64,000 nt of DNA from contig JAOAPI010000180.1 in the NCBI GenBank assembly GCA_025462865.1, positions 28,798 through 92,797 on the forward strand, written 5' to 3'. The notes below the pieces were generated by a model. It saw only the letters and a program-made list of their open reading frames with translations, was not told the DNA's origin and searched no databases. Made by a program: the position numbers and the translations under genes. This DNA comes from Candidatus Sulfotelmatobacter sp. GTDB taxonomy: Bacteria; Acidobacteriota; Terriglobia; Terriglobales; Acidobacteriaceae. Below are positions 28,453 through 37,633 of this stretch, piece after piece (position 1 is the first letter of the stretch; each line of letters begins with the position of its first letter).

Positions 28453-29457
28453 CTAACTTACTCTCCTCACTTGTTTCATCACCTCGTGTACTTCACGGAC
28501 GATGCGATCGACTGACGGAATCATTTGATTTTCAAGAACGGGGCTAAACGGGTTGGGGACAGGCAATGAGCAGATTCGCCTTGGGGTTGCCTGGAGCTCG
28601 TCGAAGCAGTCCTCGACAGCAATTGCCAGAAGCTCTCCCGCGAAACTGCAGTATGACGGCGACTCATCAATCACCACGAGCCTTCCGGTTTTCCTAATGG
28701 AGTTGGTGATCTTCGTCCGATCGAGAGGAACGATGGTTCGAGGGTCTATCACTTCCGCTGAAATTCCCTCTTGGGCCAGCACCGTCGCGGCCTTTGCGGC
28801 CAGATCAACCATCCGTGACATCGCCACAATCGTCAGATCTTTGCCTTCGCGGACGATGCGCGCATCTCCGAACGGAATCAGGTAATCCTCCTCGGGAACG
28901 ACGCTCTTGGTGTTGTAAAGGGACTTGTGCTCAATCAGCGCCACAGGGCCGGGATCCCGGAGCGCAGTCTTGAAGAGTCCTTTCAGGTCATAAGGTGTGG
29001 CGGGGAGGGCCACCTTCAATCCCGGAGTGTTCGCAAACCAGTTATAGAAAGTGTGGGAATGGTGGGCGCCGGCATTGCGCACCGCGCCCATGGCTCCTCG
29101 AATCACTACCGGCGCTTTTATCTTACCGTTGGACATGTAGGAAATATTCGCGGCTTGTTGCACAATTTGCGTAATCGCTTCGAGTGCGAAATCGAGGAAT
29201 ACTTCGTCGATGACGGTACGGGTGCCTGCCATGGCCGCGCCAATCGCCGCACCTGTAGCTCCGAGTTCGCAGATGCCGGTATCGCGCAAGCGCTCATCCC
29301 CGAATTCTTTCCACAATCCGCGGGTTTGACGAAAGTTTCCGCCCCGGGGACCAATCCCTTGCCCGATGTAAACAATGCTGTCGTCTCTGCGCATTTCTTC
29401 GCGCAACGCTTCGACTCCTGCATCGGCGTATGTGATCACCCGGCCTTGCTCTGACAT
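28453..29457 (-). CDS. 2-oxo-acid (pyruvate/acetoin-type) dehydrogenase E1 component, beta subunit
   Basis: This 334-residue protein has the transketolase pyrimidine-binding domain followed by the transketolase C-terminal domain. Signatures include ALREEMRRDDSIVYIGQGIG, the DTGICELGATGAAIGAAM block (the Glu that contacts the thiamine pyrimidine), the FDFALEAI-like FLDFALEAITQI, and AEVIDPRTIVPLD. It pairs with the alpha subunit encoded 13 bp upstream. The similarity looks nearer AcoB/PdhB-type enzymes than branched-chain ones, but the substrate cannot be fixed. In this locus it could process the pyruvate released by the diketo-acid hydrolase. Confidence 0.92.
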   Translation of the reverse strand: MSEQGRVITYADAGVEALREEMRRDDSIVYIGQGIGPRGGNFRQTRGLWKEFGDERLRDTGICELGATGAAIGAAMAGTRTVIDEVFLDFALEAITQIVQQAANISYMSNGKIKAPVVIRGAMGAVRNAGAHHSHTFYNWFANTPGLKVALPATPYDLKGLFKTALRDPGPVALIEHKSLYNTKSVVPEEDYLIPFGDARIVREGKDLTIVAMSRMVDLAAKAATVLAQEGISAEVIDPRTIVPLDRTKITNSIRKTGRLVVIDESPSYCSFAGELLAIAVEDCFDELQATPRRICSLPVPNPFSPVLENQMIPSVDRIVREVHEVMKQVRRVS

Positions 29458-29470
29458 ACTTTCTCCTCAG

Positions 29471-30448
29471 CTAGAACACGTGCTCAGTTACGGATGCAGC
29501 GGACGGTTCAGGGCTTTTCTCGGCAAATTCGACGGCATCATCGATTAGCTGCTCTACCTGTTGATCCGCCGTTTGCAATTTATTTTCATCCATACCGGAG
29601 TCGAGCAGCCGTTGCCGGGCAAGTTTCACCGGGTCCTGTTTCTTCCACTGCTGAACTTCTTCACGGGTGCGATAATCCGTACCCGGATCACCTTCGTGGT
29701 GGCCAACATAGCGATAAGTTTTGCATTCGATCAGCGTGGGGCCGCCATCCCCGCGGGCCCGTTGGATGGCGGCTTGTGCAACTTCGTGGACCGCAACGAC
29801 GTCCTGCCCATCGACTTCGACGCCCAGCATTCCATACGCAGCCGCCCGGCTAGCAACGCTCGTATTCTTAGTGGCACGGACGAATGCCATCTCTGTTGCG
29901 TATAAATTGTTCTCGCACACATACACCACCGGCAAGTCCCATACCGAGCCGAGATTCACCGCCTCGTGAAACGAGCCGCTGTTGACTGCACCATCACCAA
30001 AGAAGCAAACGACAACCTGCGAATGCTTCCTTACCTTCGCGCTCAGGGCGGCGCCCGTCGCTAGCGGAATGGGGGCGCCCACAATTCCGTTGGTACCCAT
30101 AAATCCATATTCAGGCGCATACATGTGCATACTGCCGCCGCGCCCTCCCGAACTTCCCGTTGCCTTGCCCCAAAGTTCGGCAAGCACGACGCCCGCTGGC
30201 ACTCCCTTGGCTAGGGCGTGACCGTGGCCGCGATGGGTGCTAAAAACTAAGTCCGCGGTCTGGAGATTCGAACATACCCCTACCGCAACCGCCTCTTCAC
30301 CCACATATAAGTGGACGAACCCGGGAAGCCTTCCGTTTCGATATAGTTCTTGAACCTTAAGCTCGAACAATCGCAATTCGAGTACCTTTTTGTAGTAAGC
30401 AAGAAGCAATTCTTGCGAGATTTGCTCCGCCAGAACTCGTTCCGACAT
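29471..30448 (-). CDS. 2-oxo-acid (pyruvate/acetoin-type) dehydrogenase E1 component, alpha subunit
   Basis: The protein is 325 residues from ATG 30448, chosen because it lies two bases after the upstream stop with GGGAGGG as ribosome site; the frame extends to 30505 inside the previous gene. The thiamine-diphosphate motif is complete: GDG at 151-153 and NN at 180-181. GFVHLYVGEEAVAVGV, THRGHGHALAKG and GGRGGSMHMY are standard for AcoA/PdhA subunits. The phosphorylation-loop region contains YRYVGHHEGDPGTDYRT. It forms a heterotetramer with the beta subunit and decarboxylates a 2-oxo acid, passing the acyl group to a lipoyl domain. Confidence 0.93.
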   Translation of the reverse strand: MSERVLAEQISQELLLAYYKKVLELRLFELKVQELYRNGRLPGFVHLYVGEEAVAVGVCSNLQTADLVFSTHRGHGHALAKGVPAGVVLAELWGKATGSSGGRGGSMHMYAPEYGFMGTNGIVGAPIPLATGAALSAKVRKHSQVVVCFFGDGAVNSGSFHEAVNLGSVWDLPVVYVCENNLYATEMAFVRATKNTSVASRAAAYGMLGVEVDGQDVVAVHEVAQAAIQRARGDGGPTLIECKTYRYVGHHEGDPGTDYRTREEVQQWKKQDPVKLARQRLLDSGMDENKLQTADQQVEQLIDDAVEFAEKSPEPSAASVTEHVF

Positions 30449-30450
30449 GA

Positions 30451-31566
30451 TTAGACCCTCCCGGACTCGTGCGACAGCAACAGCGGCAACTTCTGGGGTG
30501 CGCATTCGCGCTGCGAACGGTAGACCGCGGTAAATAGTTCCACCACACGACGCCCCGCTTCCGCGTCGACCTGCGGTTCTCGATCCTCCAATACTGCGTC
30601 TAGAAAGTCAGCGAGTTGCACTTGGTGGTAGTGGGTCATCACATCCCAGTCGCGCGAGCGGTCTTCGCGATTCCAGGCCTCGAGATTCCGCTCTTCTCCC
30701 GGCACCGTCCAGATGTCGTTAAATGGCGGATCCATTTTTTCCGTGACACCGGAGATAAATGGAGAGCCGCTGTCTGTCTCCGCGCCCACCGAGGCGCCTG
30801 AAGAACCATGAATGTGAATCTTTCCCCACAATCCGGGGCGCTGCGAATTGCTGAGGACAATTGAACCCATTCCACCGTTGATGAACCGGACGGAAGCCAC
30901 AACAGTGTCGTCCACTTCTATCCCGGGATGGTTATAGTTGTCCCAATAGCCCTGCAACTCGACAGCGGGACCCATGAACCAGCTCATCAGGTCAAGATAG
31001 TGCGGCGCCTGACTCACCACCACACCACCTCCCTCGCCTTCCCAGGTTCCACGCCAGGGATCGGAGCGATAGTAGGCGGGTTCACGCCAGCCAAGCATGG
31101 TTACAATTGCCAACACCGGTTTGCCTAGCTTGCCGGCATCAATCGCTTTCTTCATTCGCTGCACTGGTTCGTACCAGCGTCGCTGGCTGATCACGCCTAA
31201 TTTGATTCCGGCAGCACGCGCGGCCGCGATCGCCCGATCGCAAGACTCCAGATCGATAGCGAGTGGTTTCTCCGAAATGACGTGTACTCCGGCCGCCGCT
31301 GCTATTTCAACGGCGGCAGGATGCTGAGTGTGTTGCGTGCAGACCGATAACACATCTACATGCTCCCGATCCAACATCTCAGCCAGATCGGTGTACGCCT
31401 TGACCTGAAGATTCTTTGCGAACGCTTGCGCGCGCTCGGGAGAAATATCGCAAACCGATACCAGTTCCGAGTTCGGAAGTGAGCGATAAGCGAGCGCATG
31501 CGTGCCGGCGACCTTTCCGCAGCCCACGATCGCAGTCTTGAGGCGAGTTTGACGCGTCTTTCGCAT
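30451..31566 (-). CDS. Gfo/Idh/MocA-family oxidoreductase
   Basis: The protein is 371 residues from ATG 31566 (MRKTRQTRLKTAIVGCGKVA); the longer frame to 31698 runs into the previous gene and has no dehydrogenase character. The N-terminal Rossmann fold has GCGKVAGTH for NAD(P) binding and the family EKPLA motif. The C-terminal alpha/beta domain contains HYLDLMSWFMGPA, where His and Asp are usual catalytic positions. Family members oxidise or epimerise sugars and cyclitols. The gene lies between a VOC protein and E1-alpha in a seven-gene operon. Its substrate is unknown; oxidation of a sugar or sugar acid released by the galactosidases is plausible. Confidence 0.9.
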   Translation of the reverse strand: MRKTRQTRLKTAIVGCGKVAGTHALAYRSLPNSELVSVCDISPERAQAFAKNLQVKAYTDLAEMLDREHVDVLSVCTQHTQHPAAVEIAAAAGVHVISEKPLAIDLESCDRAIAAARAAGIKLGVISQRRWYEPVQRMKKAIDAGKLGKPVLAIVTMLGWREPAYYRSDPWRGTWEGEGGGVVVSQAPHYLDLMSWFMGPAVELQGYWDNYNHPGIEVDDTVVASVRFINGGMGSIVLSNSQRPGLWGKIHIHGSSGASVGAETDSGSPFISGVTEKMDPPFNDIWTVPGEERNLEAWNREDRSRDWDVMTHYHQVQLADFLDAVLEDREPQVDAEAGRRVVELFTAVYRSQRECAPQKLPLLLSHESGRV

Positions 31567-31607
31567 GAACCCCACTTCGACAGCATTTACAGTCACAGAT
31601 TTCGAAA

Positions 31608-32114
31608 TCAGGGAACCGAGGTGCCATCCGACTCCCCCGGCCGGTGTCGCAATTCCACCAGGAATCCCAAAAGGTCTTTTGTATCCAGTAGCGCCCAACG
31701 TGTGCCGGGGCGTATTCCGCTTCCAGACTGGAGCACAGTTACGCCAGACTTCGCCAATTCCTCAATCACGGGATCGATATCGCTTACTTCAAACAGCAGA
31801 TGATGGATTCCCCCACCGTTCTGATTGAGGAAATCTTTGTATCCACTACTACCTTCAACGGGCTGAATAATTTCGACTTCCACCTCTCCCAACTGAACAA
31901 ATGCCTGCTTAATTCGAACGCTCTCTTCCACGCCGCGATAGTAGTACTTCGATTCAGGTCGATCTGGCCACTCCACGAAGCGAAAAGGTCCAATGCCAAA
32001 TAAAGAAGTTAGAAGCTGCGTGGTACGGTCGCGATTGCCGACAACGATTCCAATCTGTACGAGCCGTTTGAGCTGTATTCCGCCCACAAGCGACGATGGC
32101 AAATTCGGCATCAT
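31608..32114 (-). CDS. VOC-superfamily (glyoxalase fold) protein
   Basis: This 168-residue protein has two beta-alpha-beta-beta-beta modules of the vicinal oxygen chelate fold. QIGIVVGNRDRTTQLLTSLFGIGPF opens the first, and GGGIHHLLFEVSDIDPVIEELAKSGV, with the metal-ligand His, opens the second. The EVEIIQPVEG segment supplies a further likely ligand. It resembles methylmalonyl-CoA epimerase or lactoylglutathione lyase types, but the reaction cannot be deduced. It sits in the same-strand run between an SDR and the Gfo/Idh/MocA gene, with 27-41 bp gaps, so it probably works in the same sugar pathway as an isomerase or lyase. Confidence 0.88.
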   Translation of the reverse strand: MMPNLPSSLVGGIQLKRLVQIGIVVGNRDRTTQLLTSLFGIGPFRFVEWPDRPESKYYYRGVEESVRIKQAFVQLGEVEVEIIQPVEGSSGYKDFLNQNGGGIHHLLFEVSDIDPVIEELAKSGVTVLQSGSGIRPGTRWALLDTKDLLGFLVELRHRPGESDGTSVP

Positions 32115-32141
32115 TTACGTTTTGCTCTTTCCGTCTCGCAG

Positions 32142-32948
32142 TTATCGAGCCAGATAGCCTCCATCCACTGGAAGAATTACACCCGTGACCATCGACGAAG
32201 CATTCGACGCCAAGAACAAGGCCGGACCGACGATCTCTTGAGGTTCCCCCACGCGGCCGAGTGGAATATTAGACACCCAGGTTTGCATGAGTTTTTTGGG
32301 GTCGAACTGCGGCTCGGCCATTACCTCTTTCAGTCCGGGCGTAAGAAACTGGCAGGGAGCAATCGCGTTGACCCGAATACCTCGATCCGCCCATTCCAGC
32401 GCGAGTTGCTTGGTCAAGGCGTTCACTCCTCCCTTGCTGGCGCAATAAGCGTTGGCGCCGCGGCCGACACCGACCACTCCCGCAATCGATGAGAAATTAA
32501 CGATAACTCCCCCGCCCTTTTTCAACATAACCCGCGCTGCCGCCTGGCAGCACAGAAACGTGCCGCGCAGGTTGATGTCCAGAACTCGGTCCCAAGTTTC
32601 CAGCGGAGTCGATTCCGCGGGATCATGTTGCGGGATGCCGGCACAGTTCACCAGAATATCGAGGCCGCCAAGTTCGCTAACTGTCGCATCAACCATGGCA
32701 AATATGTCGTCGGCAACGGCAACATTCGCTTTGAGGGCGATCGCGCGCCTTCCTATTTTGCGCACTCGCTCAGCAGTGCGCTGAGGGTTTTCTATATTGA
32801 GGTCGCACGCGGCTATATCGCAGCCAAATTCAGCGAAACCAAGCGCGATCGCTTCTCCGAAGCCCACCCCAGCCCCGGTGATAAGGGCAACCCGTCCGCT
32901 AAGATCAAACAACTTTCGAAAAGCTGTAGATTCCATGTCCATGTTCAA
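32142..32948 (-). CDS. SDR-family oxidoreductase (sugar/sugar-acid dehydrogenase type)
   Basis: This 268-residue classical short-chain dehydrogenase has GAGVGFGEAIALGF as the nucleotide-binding glycine motif, NCAGIP, a Ser in NFSSIAG and the Y-x3-K pair in AYCASKGG. The end reads VTGVILPVDGGYLAR. The pattern is near gluconate 5-dehydrogenase and related 2-keto-sugar-acid reductases. It is the second gene of the operon led by the GH36 enzyme (27 bp gap). This is one of three SDR genes in the locus, so its step in the pathway is ambiguous; oxidation of the aldose or reduction of a keto acid are both possible. Confidence 0.88.
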   Translation of the reverse strand: MNMDMESTAFRKLFDLSGRVALITGAGVGFGEAIALGFAEFGCDIAACDLNIENPQRTAERVRKIGRRAIALKANVAVADDIFAMVDATVSELGGLDILVNCAGIPQHDPAESTPLETWDRVLDINLRGTFLCCQAAARVMLKKGGGVIVNFSSIAGVVGVGRGANAYCASKGGVNALTKQLALEWADRGIRVNAIAPCQFLTPGLKEVMAEPQFDPKKLMQTWVSNIPLGRVGEPQEIVGPALFLASNASSMVTGVILPVDGGYLAR

Positions 32949-32975
32949 ATCTCGACAACTCTAGCAGGGCTCGCT

Positions 32976-35297
32976 TCAGCGACTCTTTGCCTTCGCGGAC
33001 AAGCTCTCAAACAACAACATCTCGGATGTTCCGTTTGTTTCCAGCCTTACTGGAATACCTTCTGTCATTAGCCGAAGTCCGGACAACTCAACGGTCTCAG
33101 CACGATTTTTAAAAGTAACCTTATAAGTGCCGGACAAATCGAGGCCGCGGGGCACAAAATGGTAGACAGGGTCTTCGAAGCTGGAGGTACGGAATAACGT
33201 AGCGACACCGCGGCTCTTATCAGGTGCCGCATATTCCAGGACAAGCCAGGGCGACTGACTTTGATATGGGATCAGCGGCGTGTGATGGTAGACCAAACTA
33301 TCCCGCAAAATCGGTCGCAACTCATTCTTGTAAAGATCCACGCCGGCGCGAATCTTGTTGCGCAAAATGGGATTCAATTCATCGGGTGATGGCGCAATCC
33401 CCCGAAAAATTGGCAGCGACATCTCAACCTGCCGCATCTGGTAATCAATGTCGCCATCGCCCGCCAGATCGGGCACTTCGGTGCCGAAAGTGCGTAGCAG
33501 AATTTCCGGCGGAAGCAACCATGTCATGCCACTCAGGATTTTTACTCCTCGCGGCCCGCGCATCCAGTCGGACAGTTCGGTGTTGTCAAAGCGGTGCAAA
33601 ATACCCCAATCCAGCCGACCACCGCCGCCAGCGCAGTTTTGAAAAATAACGTGAGGAAATTGCAGGCGTAGGCGATCAAACATCGCATACAGATTCTCCA
33701 CGTGACGCCACGCAGAATTTTCGACAAATCCCTCCCGTACCTGATTTCCGTCTTCTTCAGTCGACATGTTGTAATCGATGCGAAAAACATCAAGATCGTA
33801 TTTCTTAATGATTCGCGCGATTTCCGATTCCATCCATTTCGCGACTGCCGGGTTCCCCACATCCAGGTGGCGGCCGTCGGCAATGGGCCCACCGTCGCGG
33901 GTTAGAATCCAGTCAGGGTGTTCTTTCCGCAGCTTCGAAGCCGCGCCTGCGCCTTCGATCTCAACCCACAACCCGAAGTGCAGCCCTTTTTTGCGAGCGT
34001 ACTCGCGGATAGGCTGAATATCGTTCGGCAACCACGCTCCCGCGTACCAGTCGCCCACATTTTGGTACCAACGGTTTGGCTCCGGCCCATACCAGCCCGC
34101 ATCAATCAGAAATGTCTCGGCGCCGATATCGGCGGCCATATCGATCTCCCGCTCGATGCCTGCCTCTGTCTCGTGATCCACGATGTATCCGCGATGGTTT
34201 GCCTCCACGTCGAAGACATGCTCGGAAGGCGGAGCGGGAAGTACATCGCGGCGCACGTGATTCAAAAGCGCCTGCGTGACATGATCCAGATCCGACTTCA
34301 TGCAGAGGATGTGAGTTTCCGGCGTCTTGACGGTCTCGCCGGCAGCAACGACTCGCAGAGCGGGGTCAACCGAACTGGGGCCCATGTCGAAAAACAGGCG
34401 AGCCTCATTCACCGGCCTATCGATAGAGTTCGAACGGTCGACCGGTGATTTTTCAACTTTGCTCGTTACTCGGATTCTCCAGTTCCCGCTCCACGCAAGA
34501 GATGCGGCGAACCATTCTCCCGTGGCGTTATTACGTGCGAAGAATGTTGGGTGTCCCCATCCGGATTTTCCCCGTTCCCCAGCGATAATCTTAGTTTCGT
34601 TGACCACCGGGTCGAAGCGCCACGCTCCTTCGTATCCCCATTTACTGTATTGCGCGGACCCGACGTCGTATACATTTTCGGATTCGGCAGGCAGCTTCTC
34701 GGCAAAATTGGGCGTGTGCCATAGCTGCCCTGACCACGGCGACACATTCGAGATAGCCGTCGCGTGCTCTGCGGTATTCTTAATTTCAAGCCAGCGAACC
34801 ATCACAGGGCCGCCGGTCAAGAGAGTTTGAACTTTTACCCGAACCGGGCGGACGGTACTTTCCAGTTCCACGGATACGAGCAATCCCCCGGAGATCTGAA
34901 CATCGGATTTGCCGGCTCCCACCCACTTCCAGGTCCCAGAAAGCTCCTGTCCTTCTATTTCAAGTTTGAACGCGTCGACCGGCAAACCGTCCATCTGCTG
35001 ACGCTCAGCTTCGATTTGAACGTCTGCGACGATCTGACCAGTCGACTCCCAATAACGGCTCACCCACCGGCCATGGCGTAGCTCTTCATCGCAAATCGTG
35101 AGTCCGGAACTGAAGCGCACTCCCGGAATCGGACCTGTCCGAATGACCGCCGAACGGGGATTCAATGCCGGAGCTGCCGCCGCAAAGAGAACCGAATGAA
35201 GAAAAAAGAGACAATAAGGGACCGCGCGAATGCTGGCCAGGGACGTCCAGTTGCGGCTCTTGCCGGGCGTGCGCTCTCTCTGGCTAAAAAATCCCAT
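32976..35297 (-). CDS. Secreted GH36-like alpha-galactosidase (clan GH-D)
   Basis: The protein is 773 residues from ATG 35297, which has AGAGGAG just upstream; the open frame to 35450 is not needed. The signal-like core is SIRAVPYCLFFLHSVLFAAAA. A beta-sandwich domain fills about 50-350, then the TIM barrel (FLIDAGWYGPEPN, FGLWVEIEGAG). The nucleophile is Asp508 in FRIDYN and the acid/base is Asp577 in ELSDW, separated by the NCAGGGGRLDWG block. This is the standard GH36/GH27 arrangement for release of alpha-linked galactose or related pyranoses. It leads the longest operon of the locus; operator C (35515-35532) is about 220 bp upstream. Confidence 0.9.
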   Translation of the reverse strand: MGFFSQRERTPGKSRNWTSLASIRAVPYCLFFLHSVLFAAAAPALNPRSAVIRTGPIPGVRFSSGLTICDEELRHGRWVSRYWESTGQIVADVQIEAERQQMDGLPVDAFKLEIEGQELSGTWKWVGAGKSDVQISGGLLVSVELESTVRPVRVKVQTLLTGGPVMVRWLEIKNTAEHATAISNVSPWSGQLWHTPNFAEKLPAESENVYDVGSAQYSKWGYEGAWRFDPVVNETKIIAGERGKSGWGHPTFFARNNATGEWFAASLAWSGNWRIRVTSKVEKSPVDRSNSIDRPVNEARLFFDMGPSSVDPALRVVAAGETVKTPETHILCMKSDLDHVTQALLNHVRRDVLPAPPSEHVFDVEANHRGYIVDHETEAGIEREIDMAADIGAETFLIDAGWYGPEPNRWYQNVGDWYAGAWLPNDIQPIREYARKKGLHFGLWVEIEGAGAASKLRKEHPDWILTRDGGPIADGRHLDVGNPAVAKWMESEIARIIKKYDLDVFRIDYNMSTEEDGNQVREGFVENSAWRHVENLYAMFDRLRLQFPHVIFQNCAGGGGRLDWGILHRFDNTELSDWMRGPRGVKILSGMTWLLPPEILLRTFGTEVPDLAGDGDIDYQMRQVEMSLPIFRGIAPSPDELNPILRNKIRAGVDLYKNELRPILRDSLVYHHTPLIPYQSQSPWLVLEYAAPDKSRGVATLFRTSSFEDPVYHFVPRGLDLSGTYKVTFKNRAETVELSGLRLMTEGIPVRLETNGTSEMLLFESLSAKAKSR

Positions 35298-35514
35298 CGC
35301 TCCTCTTACCAGTTTTTGATCTACCGTTGTGCGGCTCTCCGCCGTCAGACTTGGTAAACCGGTACCAGAAATAACTGCGTTCGGGGCCCAGCGATGGATA
35401 GATGTGCAGGAAGACTTCCATAGCGTCGGGAGGAACCAATAGCTTCGCAATAAACCGCGTTCACCGCGCCTTTCAGCAACGCAACTGGCACCATACTAAA
35501 ATCGAGAGTCTATC

Positions 35515-35532
35515 GTCAACAGTTTTGTTGAC
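35515..35532. promoter_or_regulatory. Regulon operator C, perfect dyad GTCAAC-N6-GTTGAC
   Basis: A perfect 6-6-6 dyad (spacer AGTTTT) upstream of the seven-gene operon 35297-28196. On the minus strand its outer half forms TTGACG, a -35, with TATGGT at 18 bp as a fair -10. Overlap with the -35 suggests repression. Confidence 0.8.
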
Positions 35533-35569
35533 AATATTAAGCAGCAGGCAATACTGCCCGACTTGGAAT

Positions 35570-36589
35570 TCAAGCCCGCCCCGCATAGCTCAGAACTGCG
35601 ATCGCTACTACAAGGAAGCCCACTCCCACAATCATGAACCGGAGTGGGCGCGTTCCAGTCCGTTTCCACTCACCCGTCAGCACTCCAAAAAATGTGCTCG
35701 CGACTACAATGGAAGCGAGAAACAGCGGCCAGCCAATTGATGTTCCCAGGTCCCCAAGTTTGATCGTCGAGATACTGTAGAGAATGATGCTTCCAAACCA
35801 CAGGAGACCCATGCTGGCGGCTGCCACCCAGTAGTACCATGTGCCAGGTAGCCCAAGCAGACGGACGGTTCCTTTCCTGCGCATCAGGATGTAGCAATAA
35901 ATCGCTCCGGGCAAGAATCCAGCGTAAAGGCACGGAAGCCAGACAGCATTCGACATCATAGCCAGACTAGCGCCATTTTGCTGGGCGGCGTGCTGAATGC
36001 TTCCCCCAAACGCCAGCCCAAGATTTAGCATGGACCCGAGAATGCCGGAAATGAAAGCCAACGTGAACCCGCCCCAGAAGCCTTTTCGCGTTGAGGCACT
36101 CGCCTGTTGCAGCGCAGCTTCCCGGCTTTTGCCGGCTACTCCGCAGAGGGAAACACCCAGGACAATGGCGAGAACGCCCAATAGAATTAGTTCGCCTTGC
36201 CGCGTCATCACGAGATCAGGATGCTGAGCAAGTAACGGGGTGAGCGCTCCGACCGCGGCCGAGGTGCCAAGGCAGACCGCAAAGGTAATAGCCAGGCCCA
36301 AACGAGTCAGCGCCAAGCCAAAAAAAACGAGGGAAACTCCCCAACTGGCTCCGAAGACCACCATGGCGGCGAGTGTCCCTGTCGAAACCACGTTGTAAGT
36401 CGCCCAGAGTCTGGGCACCGTGAGTAGCGCTATCAACGTGGGGACCACAGCCACGCCCAGGATGGAGAAGGCAAACCATGAGTGCTCCCACTCCCATTTC
36501 TTGTTCAATTTCATGGGAAGCGAATACGCGGCGTTCATAATTGCAGCGCACAAAACCAGCAGAATAGCCTGTACGGTTTGCGACGTCAT
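35570..36589 (-). CDS. RhaT-like (L-rhamnose/H+ symporter family) sugar permease
   Basis: This 339-residue integral membrane protein has about ten hydrophobic helices and no signal peptide. The opening (AILLVLCAAIMNAAYSLPMKL), the repeat of two five-helix halves and segments such as FISGILGSMLNLGLAFGG and LGTSIGWPLFLASIVVASTFFG match the RhaT family of the drug/metabolite transporter superfamily. RhaT carries L-rhamnose or related sugars with protons across the inner membrane. In this locus it is the only inner-membrane transporter, so it should import the monosaccharide freed by the secreted glycosidases. Operator H (36705-36722) lies about 115 bp upstream of its ATG. Confidence 0.92.
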   Translation of the reverse strand: MTSQTVQAILLVLCAAIMNAAYSLPMKLNKKWEWEHSWFAFSILGVAVVPTLIALLTVPRLWATYNVVSTGTLAAMVVFGASWGVSLVFFGLALTRLGLAITFAVCLGTSAAVGALTPLLAQHPDLVMTRQGELILLGVLAIVLGVSLCGVAGKSREAALQQASASTRKGFWGGFTLAFISGILGSMLNLGLAFGGSIQHAAQQNGASLAMMSNAVWLPCLYAGFLPGAIYCYILMRRKGTVRLLGLPGTWYYWVAAASMGLLWFGSIILYSISTIKLGDLGTSIGWPLFLASIVVASTFFGVLTGEWKRTGTRPLRFMIVGVGFLVVAIAVLSYAGRA

Positions 36590-36704
36590 GCCACTTCCTT
36601 AAGGGATATTTTAAAATTAAGAAAATGGCGGGCGAGGAGCCAGCGCGTCGCAGTGTCGGTCAGGACATTCAAGGCGAGCCATTGAAGCACTCGGAGTTCT
36701 TTCT

Positions 36705-36722
36705 GTCAACACCTTTGATGAC
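36705..36722. promoter_or_regulatory. Regulon operator H (GTCAAC-N6-GATGAC)
   Basis: A one-mismatch member of the dyad (spacer ACCTTT) in the 172-bp gap between the GntR gene and the RhaT-like permease gene, upstream of the permease. It indicates separate control of the transporter. Confidence 0.7.
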
Positions 36723-36761
36723 ATTGGCGACGGCGACAAAGGCGCAGGAGGATTGAATGCT

Positions 36762-37496
36762 TCAGCTGAGAGTTAGAGGACTTTCGAGTTCGTCGGCCCA
36801 ATTCCCGCTATCAAATGCTGGGAAGATGGAGCTCTGGTCAAAGAGGCGGGAATACAGACCCGCGAAATACTCCTCAACTTCATCCTCGATTTTATCCAGG
36901 GGCGTCTTCAGCACCATTCGCACATATTGTTCGTGATTTTCACGGCGGTTAACCAGAGGTATGCGTGAGGAATACGCGCGCGCAATGATGTAAATATATG
37001 GATTCATCAGCAGGTTCAGAGTCCGGTACAGGAGTGGCTGGTTGGACGCCTTCCAGATGGTGCGGTGCAGTTCCATATCCGCGTGGAAGAACTGTTCTTC
37101 ATTGTTCTTCGCAGCCGCGCCTTTCATTTTTTTTAACGCCCGACCGAGAAGTTCTGCACAATCGACAGAGGGATTTTCCTTCATGTAGCGAACACAAAGT
37201 CCCTCGAGTTTGGCTCGCATGCGAAAGATGACGCCGATTTCCGCCAGCGAAATATCGCGGATAAAAGTGCCCCGCCTCGAAGTGGTTACCACCAACCCGT
37301 CACGCTCCAGGCGCAGCAGGGCCTCCCGCACCGGTCCGCGACTGACTTCCAGTTCGCGGGCCAAATCCTCTTCTATGATGCGCTGACGCGGCCGCAGCTT
37401 GCCGGCGTGAATGGCCTTGCGCAAATGGGCTTCAACCCGTTTGCTGGCAGACACGCCTCGCTCTGGTTTGGAGGAATGAGCTTTAGAAGTTCGCAT
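36762..37496 (-). CDS. GntR-family transcriptional regulator, FCD subfamily; likely regulator of the locus
   Basis: The protein is 244 residues from ATG 37496; a GTG at 37604 would add 36 residues without family character. The winged helix-turn-helix covers about 15-82 (RVEAHLRKAIHAGKLRPRQR, DLARELEVSRGPVREALLRL, RRGTFIRD). The all-alpha FCD ligand-binding domain follows (about 88-225). It keeps the Asp-x3-His pair in FHADMELH and a further His in RRENHEQ; a fourth metal ligand is not obvious. FadR-type regulators bind short palindromes and are usually released by a sugar acid or other carboxylate. Operator D (37616-37633) lies upstream of this gene, suggesting autoregulation, and the same dyad precedes the other operons. 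Confidence 0.93.
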   Translation of the reverse strand: MRTSKAHSSKPERGVSASKRVEAHLRKAIHAGKLRPRQRIIEEDLARELEVSRGPVREALLRLERDGLVVTTSRRGTFIRDISLAEIGVIFRMRAKLEGLCVRYMKENPSVDCAELLGRALKKMKGAAAKNNEEQFFHADMELHRTIWKASNQPLLYRTLNLLMNPYIYIIARAYSSRIPLVNRRENHEQYVRMVLKTPLDKIEDEVEEYFAGLYSRLFDQSSIFPAFDSGNWADELESPLTLS

Positions 37497-37615
37497 TGAG
37501 AAGTGGCTTTTCTTAAGGGCGTGCGCCGAAAGGCAACACCGATCGACCCACCGCCCACCAGACTGTGCCAGCCCACCTGGGATGGCGACTGCCTTTCCAG
37601 ACACTGTATCATGCT

Positions 37616-37633
37616 GTCAACAATAAAGGTGAC
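37616..37633. promoter_or_regulatory. Regulon operator D (GTCAAC-N6-GGTGAC), regulator self-control site
   Basis: A one-mismatch member of the dyad (spacer AATAAA) placed 120 bp upstream of the GntR ATG. The wider inverted repeat CTGTCA-N10-TGACAG is also perfect here. Confidence 0.7.
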
